Shown here piece after piece: positions 24,780 to 35,865 of a DNA stretch of 64,000 bases. The notes beneath the pieces are model-generated. The model had not been told where the DNA came from, did no database searches, and saw nothing but the letters and a program-made list of their open reading frames with translations. Every line of letters starts with the position of its first letter. Position 1 is the stretch's first letter. The DNA is from Lycocorax pyrrhopterus obiensis (taxonomy: Eukaryota; Chordata; Aves; Passeriformes; Paradisaeidae), in NCBI GenBank assembly GCA_014706295.1, contig JACSVZ010000002.1, positions 104,080,047 through 104,144,046 on the forward strand, read 5' to 3'. The position numbers and the translations under genes were made by a program.

Positions 24780-25695
24780 GAAGCTGCAAGGCTTCTTTGC
24801 CTTGGTCTTCACCAACGAGGTGTCTCAGACATTTATGCCTAGAAGTAATGGTCAGGGAGAGGGAAACTAAAGAAAAAGGAGAAAGAATTGAGTCAGAGGT
24901 TCCTTGACTCTAGGAACTAGATCTATGTCCATGGAACTAGATAGGGTTTGTCCAAGGGTCCGAAAAGGTTCAAAGGATAGTGGCTAATGATTCCTGCCAC
25001 CTTGTCTGGAGACTAGTTACAAGCAAGATCTGTCCTATCTTATACCTTTATTCCTGACCTGAAGGAGGGGATAGGGTGCACTTTCATTAAGTTCGCAGGT
25101 GAAACCAAACTGGGGAGTGTATTCACTGTGCTTGGAAGCAGTCCTGGGATCTAGGCAGGCTGGAGGACTGCGCCAACAGAAATGTTTTGAAATTGAAGAC
25201 CAAGTGGAATTTTCTGCTCCTGGGATGGACCAACTTACTGGAATAGGACAGGCTGGGGACTGGGAGCACGGGGAGCAGCTCCACAGGAAGGGCTGTGGGG
25301 GCTGTGGAGGACAGTGAGCTGAACATGAGCCAGAGGTGCACCCCAGCAGGGGACAGCAGCTTCCTGCTGGGAGGTTAGGGAGAAGATGGAGCTGGGCTCT
25401 ACACAGTGCTCTGTGTTGGGAGGATGAGAGACAACAAGCATGAGTTGAAACAAGGGAGGTGCAGACAAGGGATAAGAAGAAACTTTTTCAGCCTGAGCCA
25501 TCAGCCTGAGTCACATGCAGGCAGGGTTGCAGGTTGCCCAGAGAGGCTGTGCAGTCTCTGCCTTTGGAGCTTTCAAGACCCAAACAGGAAAACCACTGAG
25601 CAACCTGGTCTGGTCTCACAGCTGACCCTACTTGGAACAGGAGGCTGGACCAGAGACCTCCTGTGGTTCCCTCCAACATAAATGACTCCGTGTTA
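24780..25695 (+). mobile_element. CR1 LINE, longer but internally deleted copy
   Basis: This copy keeps part of the CR1 second open frame. A short stretch near 24790 translates as FFALVFTNEV, like the CR1 endonuclease/reverse-transcriptase linker. About 230 nt later the sequence matches the end of the reverse transcriptase and the 3' UTR (CACTTTCATTAAGTTCGCAGG..., 25079 onward), so most of the transcriptase is deleted. It ends near 25695 without clear octamer repeats. The left boundary is approximate. It has many stops and is inactive. Confidence 0.75.
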
Positions 25696-28600
25696 TAATT
25701 TTGCTATCCAAGTGGATTTTGTTCTCTGATACTTCTGCATATATTTGGATATTCATTTCTTTGCGAGAACCTTGACTATGTTCATTTAATAAATAAAAAA
25801 ATGGAACTTTATTACACAGGCAAGTATCTCAAGGGGCGGGGGAGGAAAGGAATCTTATGAGCAGACCAGCTGCCTGTTACCAATTTTGAAGTATATTTTC
25901 TGAAATCTAATACAAAGCAAAACCAGTAACACTCCTAAACTCAGAAAAATACATGGTAACAGAAGAAGCAAACTCTTCCCTACTTAAACCTATAAACATC
26001 CCCCAGGAGCAATGGTCAGGTGGTACTTCTGGTGCCTTGTTTCATTTTCCTTCCCCGTGGAAATGTTTTTCGCTTGTATTACATGTGGCACGAGGACTGA
26101 ACTCAGTGTCTACTGCTGCTCCATGCTCCACAGTTCTCCCTGCCCTTGCAGTTATCCATTGCCCAAGAAATCCCAGAGATCTCCAGGTCATAAGGGAAAA
26201 GTTTGAACAAACAGGTGTATGTATATAGCTGTTCTGCAGTTCATGCTGGTTTTGACAGATTTTGACCAAAAATTGTTCTGTCAACAGGCATGCCTGGTCT
26301 TTTTCCATGAAGAAAACAGCATTACAAATGACAGCATGAAAATTCTGCACTTCAAAGGGTTATTTTATAAATGTGTGACAGAATTCTTTCCTCTCCATCC
26401 CAACTGTCCCTGCAGGAACAACAAAGCTGGTGAATAACGTGGAGCTTTGCTCCTGATCTCTGTGCTGTTCCCTTTTTGGGAGGCAGAGCTGGCGACCTCA
26501 CTGAGCTCTGTCAGCCACAGCAGATGTGCTGTGTGAGCAGGTGTGCTCCCTCCTAGAGCAGGAGGGAGTTTTTTTCAATCTCAATACTCTGCTCTAGCAC
26601 CTGCACTGAAACGGGCTAACAACAGCACTTCTTTGCTGAACTTTAAACTGAAATGCTTGGAATACTCTTTACACAAGACTCTGGAAGCCAGCTGCATGCT
26701 GAGTAGTCGTCTTTCAAGTAGAGAAAAGGATGGTCTGTACTCTGCCTGGGGAGGTCTGAGTGGCTGATGCTGAGCCTGGAAGCTGAAGGCTGTAACCCAT
26801 TGCTCAGCTGGGCTTATATAGCTAATTTTATGTGGATCTGAGAGAGGTATGGATGCATGTGTTTCATTCCTCACAAATATCTCAAGTAGAGAAAATTGAC
26901 TTTTCTGTTGAGGTAGAAAGCTTTGTAGAGCTTTCAAAAGACCTGACAGCCTGGAGTGACAGAAGAAAGATCAAAATCAACTTGTTCCCCTGGGTCCTCT
27001 CCACAGATATCTCCAAACACATTTGGAGTTATGTCTTCCCTTTACAGGGTTGCATGATAGATGGAAGATTAAAATCACTGGCCACCATGGTCATTCTTTC
27101 TTCATTCCTGAACTGGTTTTGGCCTTTCCTTAAAGTTACCCAATACTTTCCATTATAAGGACCTTATAGCCTTGCCAAAATTCAGTCATTCTAGCTGTAA
27201 TTTCTCCTGCTGGCTGGATGCCTCTGGCTGATTTTGTTTGGACTTCTTTTGATAATTTTTTTGGAAAATTTTCAGTCATTTCCAAGAAAGAACCTAGGGG
27301 AAAATGTATATATTGTTGCCTATGTCAAAAGCCTGTAGATATTTTCCTTTAAAAACTCTCATTTCCCAGGCTTTGCATCACAATCCTGAAATCTGGTGGG
27401 TAGGTGATCTTTGTGCCTGGAGTAACATTTTCTCTTTCCCAGTGGAAGTCTACACAGCATAGAAGCAAGATGTCAACCACAGATTTGCACAGTGAAGAAA
27501 ACTTGAAGTCTTGTAAGAGTTCTGCCTCACTTATTCTAAAGGTCAGAGAAGAGGCAGGGGAAAAAGAAATTTCTGATTTTCAAAGCTGAAGCTAGAGAAC
27601 AAGACTGACTCTGCCAGGCAGTGCCTGTGTGATGGGAGCAACTACATTGGGTCTGGTTAGGGTGGAAGTGATTTTCTTCAAGTAGCCTGCATGGTGCTGT
27701 GGTTTAGATTTGTGACCAAAACAGTGCTGTTTTTGCTGTTGCTGAGCAGTGCTTGCCCAGCACCAAGGCCTTCTCTGCTTCTAGCTCTGCTGCCCCATGA
27801 GTAGGCTGGGATACGCAAGAGGCTGGGAGGGGACAGCTGACCAAACTGCCCAGGGACACTTCACACCATATACATCATGCTCATCAATAAAACAGGGACT
27901 TTTTGTGCTTAGCTGCTGCTTGAAGACTGGCTGGGCATCAGGCTGCTGGTGGGAGGTGATGAGTGATCGCCTTTGCATCAGCTGGGATCTTTTTTTTCCC
28001 CATTCACTTACTAAACCGCCTTCATCTTGACCCATGAGTTTTTCTCACTTTTGGCTTTCCAACTCTCTCCTCCGTCTCTCTGGGGGAAAGTGGTCAAAGA
28101 ACATTAAAAGAACATCTGAGTGAGCAACTGGGTGGGAGCTGAGCTGCCACCAGCTGGCCTCGACCCATCCCAGCAACTCACCAACATCCAGCTCATTCTA
28201 GTCTGTCGCTACCCATGTTTTTCTCAACAATCCTGATAGGAACCCTACGGCTTCCTTTGCAGAAGGGCTGAGCACTGCCCCCTGACATGGCAGTCAGTGG
28301 GATGTAGCCTTCCAGCTTGTAAACACTCAGCATGACTGGAGCTGGATTGCTGGGCTGCAATCAGCAGCACACCTCATGGCTTCATGTCTCGATCATCCAC
28401 CCGTGGGGTTTCACTCAGAGCCTGCCAGGGTTGCTCTTTGCAGGTTTCACACGCATAGAAAGCAGGGAGAGAAAGGTCAGAGGCAGCATCGTGTGTAGCT
28501 GAGCCTTGTGGGGCTGTCACTAGGACTTTTAGCCAGGCTTGTAAAGCAGAAACTGGAAGGTGCCCTCAGGTGTATAGTGTAAACATTGACTATAACATTG

Positions 28601-29440
28601 GGTACCTCGGGAAATCATTGCACTTCAAGTGATTCACTTCTTAGGAGAGAATAGCTTTAATCTTCCTGTGGCTCAGTCCTATAAAATGGAGGTAGTAATA
28701 CTCCTTACTGCTTGCTAAGTTTACTTAACATTTGTGAAATGCTACCCTGACGACAGAAACAGAGGAAATCAGTAATTTTATCTTTAGAGAAGAGCATGAA
28801 TGTTGCAGTGAATGGGACTAATTGGAGCAATGAAGAAAAGATAAAATATTGAATGGGTGCTCCCTAAATGAGTTCAGCCCCTTCTCTGTACCAAATAAAT
28901 GGAATTACTGGAGAAAAAAATTAATACACCATTATAAACTAGTATCCATACTGATACCTTTTGTCAGTAGGAATATATATCTTGTCAATAATTCCAAACA
29001 TAGGCAGGTAAATTGAAGTCCAATGGGAAATCTTTCTCCTGGCATTTCCTATCTTGTGAGTGCTTGATGTCACCACCTCAGTAATGTTCTTTGACCACAA
29101 CTATTTGTGCGTGTCTGACAAAATGAAAAAGCCATGGTATCTCTCCAAAATCTTCATTAATATTTCCAGTGAGCATCTCATGCTCTGTAATCTAGGTAGA
29201 AAGAAGACAGAAGCACTGCATCAGAAGCAACTGTCAATAATATGGTCTCAGAAGCAATATATGAGGAACTATTTATCACTACCTATCTTCTGGTACATTT
29301 GTTCCTTTTGAAGTCCATTTACTGTAAAAAGAAAGGTCAATGAAAACCTGGTAAACGCTACTAAAAGTACTAATCAGAGTGGCCATCTTTTATTGTCAGT
29401 ATGTCCCAACAAGCAAAACTTCAAAGGCTCAACATTCTCC

Positions 29441-29477
29441 ATAATTTACATAATTTACATAATTTACATAATTTACA
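29441..29477 (+). repeat. 9-bp tandem repeat (ATAATTTAC)4
   Basis: Four perfect copies of a 9-base unit occur in a row with no mismatch. It lies about 360 bp upstream of a CR1 tail. Perfect copies suggest a young, probably polymorphic, array. Confidence 0.9.
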
Positions 29478-29840
29478 GATGTGTTCTACATAGTGACCAA
29501 AATACTTTACAATTGCAGTCATGATGTTCCCTGATTTTCAAAGGGGTTTTTTCTGTACTTTCTGGGCCAAAGTCAGAGCTGAAGAGTTGTAATTTAATAT
29601 TCCCCTGGACCTACTTACACCCACTTGTTGAAGCGTCAGGGAGTCCTAATGGGTGGAACTCACAGGCTGAGGAGCCAAAATACATTGCAATAATGTTAAC
29701 TTAATATAGGGAGGACTCACTGTATTTTTATGTGCTTTCCTTGCTCTGCTCCTCTCCTGTGACCAAGCAATATACAAGCCACACAGTTTCTGAGGTCTGC
29801 ACTGCCAGGCAAGAGGTCAGGAAGACCACATATGGTATTT

Positions 29841-30169
29841 CAGTACCTGAAGAGACCCTACAAGAAAGATGGACAGGGACTTTTTACAGGAGCACGCGTG
29901 ACAGGACAAGGAGGAATGGGTTCAAATTGAAAGACAATAGGTTTAGATTAGATATTAGGAAATAATTCTTTACTGTGAGGGTGGTGAGGCACTGGAACAG
30001 ATTTCTCAGAGAAATTGTGGATGCCCCATCCCTGGAAGTGTTTAAGGCCGTGTTGTACAGAGCTCTGAGCAACCTGGTCTAGTGGAAGGTGTCCTTGCCC
30101 ACAGCAAGGGGGGTAGAAGTAGATGATCTTGGAAGTTCCTTCCAACCCAGGCCATTCTATGATTCTATG
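29841..30169 (+). mobile_element. CR1 LINE, 3' tail (shorter copy)
   Basis: A second plus-strand CR1 tail, collinear with the copy at 23.3 kb from the segment preceding GGACTTTTTACA to the terminal ATTCTATG repeats. It is truncated farther on the 5' side. The shared core GTGAGGGTGGTGAGGCACTG is intact in both copies. Confidence 0.93.
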
Positions 30170-31474
30170 ACTGTATCATGCATTTGGACTTACCATGTGA
30201 GTCTTTACTGACATAACCAGCAAGTCTGGTGAGTGGACACAGCTGAACCAAGCTCTGTTGGTGTCTGTAAGTTGTTTACACCGGCTTCCACTCCTTCTAG
30301 TGCCAGATGCCCTTACAGAGACAGCTCTGTGCACCACTTTACCTCTGGGAGAGGCTGCACAGCCAGATTGGAGCATGCAGAACACACCCAGCTGAACCCC
30401 AGATGTGTGGCATGTAATGACAGCAGAATGATGCTTCTCTGGGCTGACACAGCCCAATTCTGGGTTCCTGCTGGCTTGCTCCCACTGAAGATAGCCATAA
30501 GCTGAATGTCATTGGCACTTGGACAGTCTTAAAAACATGGAGAGACCTTTGCTGCTTTCTATCAACATAAATCGAACTCTGGCCAGTATCATTTTGATAT
30601 ACTCCAGCTGAAGAGCTGACCTGGTTAGACCTCAGGTAAAAAGAATATATACCTGAGGCAATCAGAATTATTTTTTCTGTGTGTTGGAAGAAACACATTC
30701 TATGAGCAAACAAAATGTCATAAGTAATGTATAAAAATCTGCTTCTGCAAAGATCCTAATAAAATTAGCACTAATTATTTGGTCTTGGTTTTACTGTCTT
30801 CAACATTTAAGCCCTCTAGCAGTACTGGAATTACTTTTCATTATGGAAATTTTGGAGTGCAAATGTCCAATATTTCATTGGTTTGGATATTAAGCAGATA
30901 CAACAGCTACAATTGTTTTAGACAATTTTGACAAAAAATTGTGCAAGGAAATTGGTCTGTAAATTGCCAGAATAAAATTTCACAAACTTTCTGAACTGCA
31001 ATCTCTCTTCATTCAAAATATGAAAAAACACCACAATTATATGTTTTATCAAATATCAAAAATATGAAAGAGTGGTCCCTCAATCTCATCCACAGATAAT
31101 TGTAACAGCTGTACTTTTACTTGCATTCCAGCATTTTGCTTTTCTTTAAGTTTAGTGCAATGTGACTGTCCAGCCTATTCTAGACCTGTCTTCCTTTTTT
31201 CCTTCCAAAAAAGTCAGTTTCTAAAAAGGTCACAGCAATTGAAAGACAAGAGAACTGGCACATGAGCCTTTGCATGATTAGCATCCAAACCATGGCTAGA
31301 ACAAGTCTGTATCTCTGAGTAATTCTGGCATACTGAAAAGACAACCAGGTGTTTTGCTGCTTTCAAAATCTCCCTCAGCCTCACAGTTAATCAAAAAATA
31401 TGAAAGGAAAAACAAAAACCAACCTCACTTGCCAGGGACAAGTCTAGATAACTAAATATTTTCAAATTACAATG

Positions 31475-31590
31475 CTAATTACCCAGATTAGGAAAAGGCT
31501 CGTCTGCAGATTTAACAAAATTATTAGCAAATAACTTCACCATTTGTTCAGGATCATTTACAAACTCATTACCCAGATCCAAGGATAATG
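31475..31590 (-). other. Exon-like segment with weak clusterin-family resemblance
   Basis: A minus-strand frame is open over about 71 codons (31690 down to a TAG at 31475-31477). The better exon start is after GTGCCCAG at about 31590, with a branch-point-like TTAATGAC about 25 nt upstream. The peptide contains KTLSLDLGNEFVNDPEQMV, then LFANNFVKS. Its spacing of hydrophobic residues and NDP resembles the C-terminal end of clusterin proteins (…VPVEV..NPKFM..VAEKAL). CLUL1 is the expected neighbour on this flank and strand, but its C-terminal exon should lie farther from COLEC12 than this. The call is weak and may be chance. Confidence 0.22.
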
Positions 31591-34500
31591 TCTTCACTCT
31601 GGGCACAGCTCCAAAATGGTCATTAACAACAATATGAAATTGTTGCGCAGAAAAAGATTTATCATTAAAATATGTTATAATACTCAACTCTTACTTTTCA
31701 AATGCACATTTTGTATTGAACCCAAATGGTACTTACTTCAGACAAATGATCTTCCACATATGGCTCCCGTGTCACATGCAGTTCTCCTCAATGATGCATG
31801 CAATTATTTTTCAGACATTTTTAAATTTCATTTCTGCCCTTTGTATTGCATGTGTGTTCAGGCTGTGAGAAGGCTGCCGACCAAAAGAGAATGCCATACA
31901 TACCTCCATGTCCAAGCACCAAGGCTTCCAGTATCTCCAAGACTTGCCAAAGAGCACAAATTTTGTAGGTTAGGCCCTGGGAATGAGCCAGGTGAGGATA
32001 ATGGTCTGTTGTGAAATGGAATCAAAGCAAACAGGAACTGAGCACTTTACCTGTGGTTTAAATCACTTTAGCACAGCCTGCACAATTTATTCTAAAGTGA
32101 ATACAGAGAGGTTAAACACTGACATCCTTCTCTCTTGGATTACTGCTGAATTTGAACACATTTTGCAGAGTAAAAGTGAGTGAGACCCACTATAAACAAA
32201 CATCTTTGATATTCCAGAGGAGACTGTAGCAAGGAAAAAATAAACAATGCACATGTGGTTGGTAAGTGCCTAAAGTCACACTGTGCCACAGTAACTGCAA
32301 AGCACTCACTTGGGTACCTTATTTCAGCATTTGATGAATAAATTGTAATAGTTCAATATAAACAAGCCATATTAGGGCAATATGTAAACATTTCTAAAGA
32401 AGGATGATTTGTTTAGATCCTTTAGTCCTTCTCTGAGTCTGAATCTGGCTGCAACATGAGATCACTTTGTGACAGGCAGCCCATCATGGTAGTAAGCTGC
32501 TGTTATATTATTATTGTTGGATGAAAAAACAGGCCTCATAATTTATGTCCTGGACTAGGGTAACAAAGAAGCCCCTAAAATGAAGCATTTCTGTGAAATT
32601 AGTTTCCCTAGAATGCGGTCTAAAGTTTCCTAAAAATAAAAGAATATGAAAATACACTTGAAGCTTTTTCTGAGAAGATCAGTGGTTTTCACCGGAAAGG
32701 CAATATAACTGTGTTTGGCAAATTTCACCATAGCTTTAAATGAAACTTGAAAAATATGAAAGAGTGTATAAAAGTTAAAGTTTGTGAAGGCCTGTGACAG
32801 GGCAACACAGTATTATGTTTCCCAGCACAATACAACCCTGTGTTATGTAGTGTACTGCACCCTAAATATATATGTATTCAGCTGAACATATACAATAATG
32901 TATATACTCTATCATATCAATTATCCACTGATAGTCATTAAGTGTGCCTCATCAATTACCCCATCTCCACGAACCATCAACAATCTGTCTTCCCCCTCAT
33001 TAATCCCAGGATTGCTAAGGGTGGTGATGGTGTCTCACACCTACACTTTCCTCTGGTGGACAGACATAGATCAGCGGGAAGGAAAAATGAATGCTCACTT
33101 CAGAAACTAAAACATAAAATACTTGGGTTTAGAGGAAAGATTTGACATATGAAACAGTTTGTGAGTTTCCTGCATTTCCTTACTAACACTAGGTTTTTAT
33201 AGCAGTATTAGCAGAAGCTCATCAACCATTTAAATTAACGTGTTTTTACATATACTTTCTTATACATTCCTAACATACATATAAGAAATCCAGTGTGGAA
33301 TTCAACTTACATGATTAAAAGCCAATATAGAAGCTTACTCTAGAAATATGAAGCGTCCCACTGTGCTCACAAATTAATAAATATTTTCAAGTCACAAGAA
33401 TGAAGGCAGATCCCAGGCCTACTGAATCAATCATAAGCTCTATATGAATTCAAAATACTAATCATTTTTCTTTCAATTAGTAAGGAACATCTTTTCCTCA
33501 GATGCAGCAATTCTCTCATCAGTCTCTGCAATTTTGGTTGCTACCCTTCAGCTCACTAACGTTACTGTATGAAAAACCACAAAAGTGTTTTCATTTACTG
33601 CTTTTGAGTAATTTTCTAAATTCCTGCACAGTCCTGTTCCTTGCACATCCCGATGACACAGGTTTAAAGCCATAGTCTTCTCTCTTCATCTTTTTTTACA
33701 GCATTCCTTCTGCATTGTGTTTTCAAACAGAAGTACCCTCCTATGGAGAAATGGGGCTTCATTATTGCTTTCATCCAGTCCATGAGAAGTGATGGAAAGA
33801 TTTCTTTTTGGAATCATACTCATGGGCTTTGGATCGGAGTCTCGATAGCTTTTAGCTTTAAAAACTGAGCTTTATCGATTCTTCAAAAGAAAAATTGTAA
33901 ATTAATTTAGGAGACTCACACCACCAACTAAGGATGAATCTGTCTCATAAACACTGTGGTCCTAATCCAACAACGCTACAGGGCACCCGTAATTACCTGA
34001 TGTCTGTACTCAGATTTAAGTGTTTTACTCATATTATTCCAGTCAACCGCTAGAGTGTAAACTAAAAGCTAAGTCTCTTTGATATCTGAGCCCTGCTTTA
34101 AAGCAGCAAATGGCTACTGCAGCTGGTATTTCAATATTTTCATCAATCCCAAACGAAAGGTACTGCCTCCAAATCAGCGAAACATGCTCAAGCTGATGTC
34201 AAGTAAGAAAACCAATCAAGGGAATTCAGATTTCTGAATCTGTTCTTTCATTTTTGCTCTAGAATGACTACTTTCAGTGGATTTAAGCCTCCATTCCTTG
34301 CTGATATGAGATCATACTTGATAGGTTTCCAATGCTTTCTGACTTGGTGTTAAATTAATGCTGTGACCCTGAGCCATGACCTTTCTGGTACACTATGGTC
34401 CTTATTGCAGCTATAGACCCTCTGAAAAGACCATGTAGTATAATCATTTCTTTGGGCATCCCTACATTCAACAGGCTGTGATACCTCTAACCAACGTGCA

Positions 34501-35299
34501 AAATCACGTGCATCTTCTCACTGCATCAGGAAGGACTCTCTGGTGCCTCCACTACTTCGTTCATCCCCAGAATGAACTGGTGCACATTGCACCTGCCCTG
34601 CCTCATCATCATTGATGTTAATACTCAAAGCTGGATCATAAACATTTATCGCTGTCTTCAATTGCCTAAAAATTGGTAGCTTTGCAGAAAATCAAACCGT
34701 GCCTTTCATGAAAGGAGGAGCCTGGAAACGATCCCTTATTCCTGGCAACATCCAGAACTAGAAAAATAAAAGATGACTGGCCTGTATATCCCTAATCCCA
34801 CAAATATTTACACACACTCTCCAGTAGTACACGCAGTCCCACTGAATCCAACAGGACTACTCGTGGCCCCTCGTTCAGCGCCAGGGTGAATTTCGTACAT
34901 CCTGCAGCCTCCTCCCAGCCGACAGCTACGCACCCCCGCTCCAGGATCCCTCGGTCGGGATGCACGCTGGCGTGGGGAGCCTGGAGAGGTCACACTCGTG
35001 AGGAAACCCCCGGCTGCCTGCCACGGACGTGGGGAGTGCAGGGACGGGACCGTTCTCCTGCTGGGAACACCACGTCCCACTTGAGCTCCCCCGGTCACCG
35101 AGGGGTGCCCTGTACGTCCCGTCCCGGGCTGCTCCCCACGGACAGTCCCTGCTGCCCACGGCCCCGCGGAACCCCGCGGCCCGGGAACCCCGCGGTCCCG
35201 CGGGACGCGGCGGGACGGGGTGCGACGCCCCCAGCCCCATCCGCCGGCGGGACCCCGAGCCCGCCCCCGCCGCCCGGCCCCGGCCGCGGCCCCTTCCCC

Positions 35300-35322
35300 G
35301 GGGCGGAGGGAGGGAGGCGGGG
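35300..35322 (+). promoter_or_regulatory. Paired GC boxes forming a predicted G-quadruplex
   Basis: Four runs of three or more G (at 35300, 35308, 35312 and 35319) with loops of 1 to 5 nt satisfy the usual G-quadruplex pattern on the plus (coding) strand. The same bases form two GC boxes. The element ends about 230 nt upstream of the COLEC12 start codon. It is either in the core promoter or, if transcription starts farther upstream, in the 5' leader RNA. Folding is predicted from pattern only. Confidence 0.55.
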
Positions 35323-35453
35323 CCGAGCCGCGGCTCCGCGGGGCCGGGCCGGGCTCCGCGGGGCTGGCGGCGAGAGCTCGGTGCCGCCTGCGGCCGAGGA
35401 GCGAGGGCGAGCGGCAGCGGCCGGGGCTGCGCAGCAGGGCCCGCGGCGGGGGC

Positions 35454-35468
35454 ATGGCCCGGCAGTAG
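35454..35468 (+). promoter_or_regulatory. Upstream ORF in COLEC12 leader (MARQ-stop)
   Basis: ATG GCC CGG CAG TAG lies 99 nt before the main start codon and in the same frame. It has G at -3 and G at +4, a strong Kozak context. If the mRNA begins upstream of it, scanning ribosomes should translate four codons and stop, leaving 84 nt for re-initiation at the true COLEC12 start. Whether it is transcribed depends on the unknown start site. Confidence 0.5.
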
Positions 35469-35529
35469 GCAGGGAGCGCTCCGCCGCCCGCCGCTCCCGG
35501 CGGCAGCCCCGCCGCGCCCCGTCCGTCCT

Positions 35530-35535
35530 ATGTGA
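35530..35535 (+). promoter_or_regulatory. Start-stop element (ATG-TGA) before COLEC12 ATG
   Basis: An ATG is followed at once by TGA, and the main start codon begins 17 nt after the TGA. It is out of frame with the main ORF. Such minimal start-stop uORFs are known in other genes to hold ribosomes and lower downstream initiation. The -3 base is C, so the context is only moderate. It lies so close to the main ATG that it is almost certainly within the mRNA. Confidence 0.55.
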
Positions 35536-35552
35536 CCCGCCCCGGCGCCAAG

Positions 35553-35559
35553 ATGAAAG
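35553..35559 (+). CDS. COLEC12: COLEC12 exon 1, coding part (Met-Lys plus one base)
   Basis: Collectin-12 is a type II membrane scavenger receptor with a C-type lectin domain; it binds oxidised LDL, microbes and galactose-type glycans and internalises them. Here the coding part of exon 1 is only ATG AAA G, followed directly by a splice donor (GTACGG). The last G joins AC at the start of exon 2 to make an Asp codon, giving MK-DDFAEEEE, which matches the N-terminus I know for vertebrate COLEC12. The start has A at -3. An in-frame TAG lies 87 nt upstream (35466-35468) and no other in-frame ATG lies between, so the start is well fixed. It sits inside a CpG island, as expected for a first exon. 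The 5' end of the exon (the transcription start) cannot be placed from sequence. Confidence 0.88.
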
Positions 35560-35599
35560 GTACGGACGGGAGCGGCGCGCCCGCTCCGCCGCCCGCACA

Positions 35600-35865
35600 C
35601 GTGTGCCGCGGGCACCGGGCAGGGCAGGGCAGGGCAGGCGGCATCGGCAGCGTGCGGGAACGCCGTGCGGGCCGGCGGCGGGCAGCGTGCGGGCGTGTGG
35701 ACAGTCTTCGGCAAGGGGACATTGCGGGCAGGGCGCTCTGCGGGGAGGGTGCCCGCGGGGTGAGCCGTACCCAGCAAGGTGCTGGCAGGACACGGTGCGG
35801 GCAGGTGGCGGGCAGGGCACGCCGGCTGCGGGCAAGGCACGGGCAGCCGGTGCCGGGAGAGGCAG
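35600..35865 (+). repeat. Degenerate CpG-rich minisatellite at start of intron 1
   Basis: Short units related to GGGCAG and GTGCGGGC recur many times. The tightest part, 35617-35638, is GGGCA repeated four times and forms a predicted G-quadruplex on the sense (RNA) strand (G-runs at 35617, 35622, 35627 and 35632). It starts 58 nt after the exon 1 splice donor. Unit spacing elsewhere is irregular, so this is an old or slippage-derived array and not a clean tandem repeat. Confidence 0.6.

Larger units (their letters stand above)
25696..34859. other. Intergenic DNA upstream of the COLEC12 island
   Basis: Apart from the CR1 tail at 29.8 kb, the 9-bp array and the weak exon-like segment at 31.5 kb, nothing here is recognisable. 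Composition is AT-rich until the sharp change at about 34.86 kb. Distal control elements of COLEC12 would be expected in this stretch, but none can be shown. Confidence 0.6.

Noticed and set aside
29910..29925. GGGTTCAAATT, resembling a tRNA B box
   Set aside because: It is part of the CR1 tail; no A box, anticodon stem or acceptor stem can be drawn around it.
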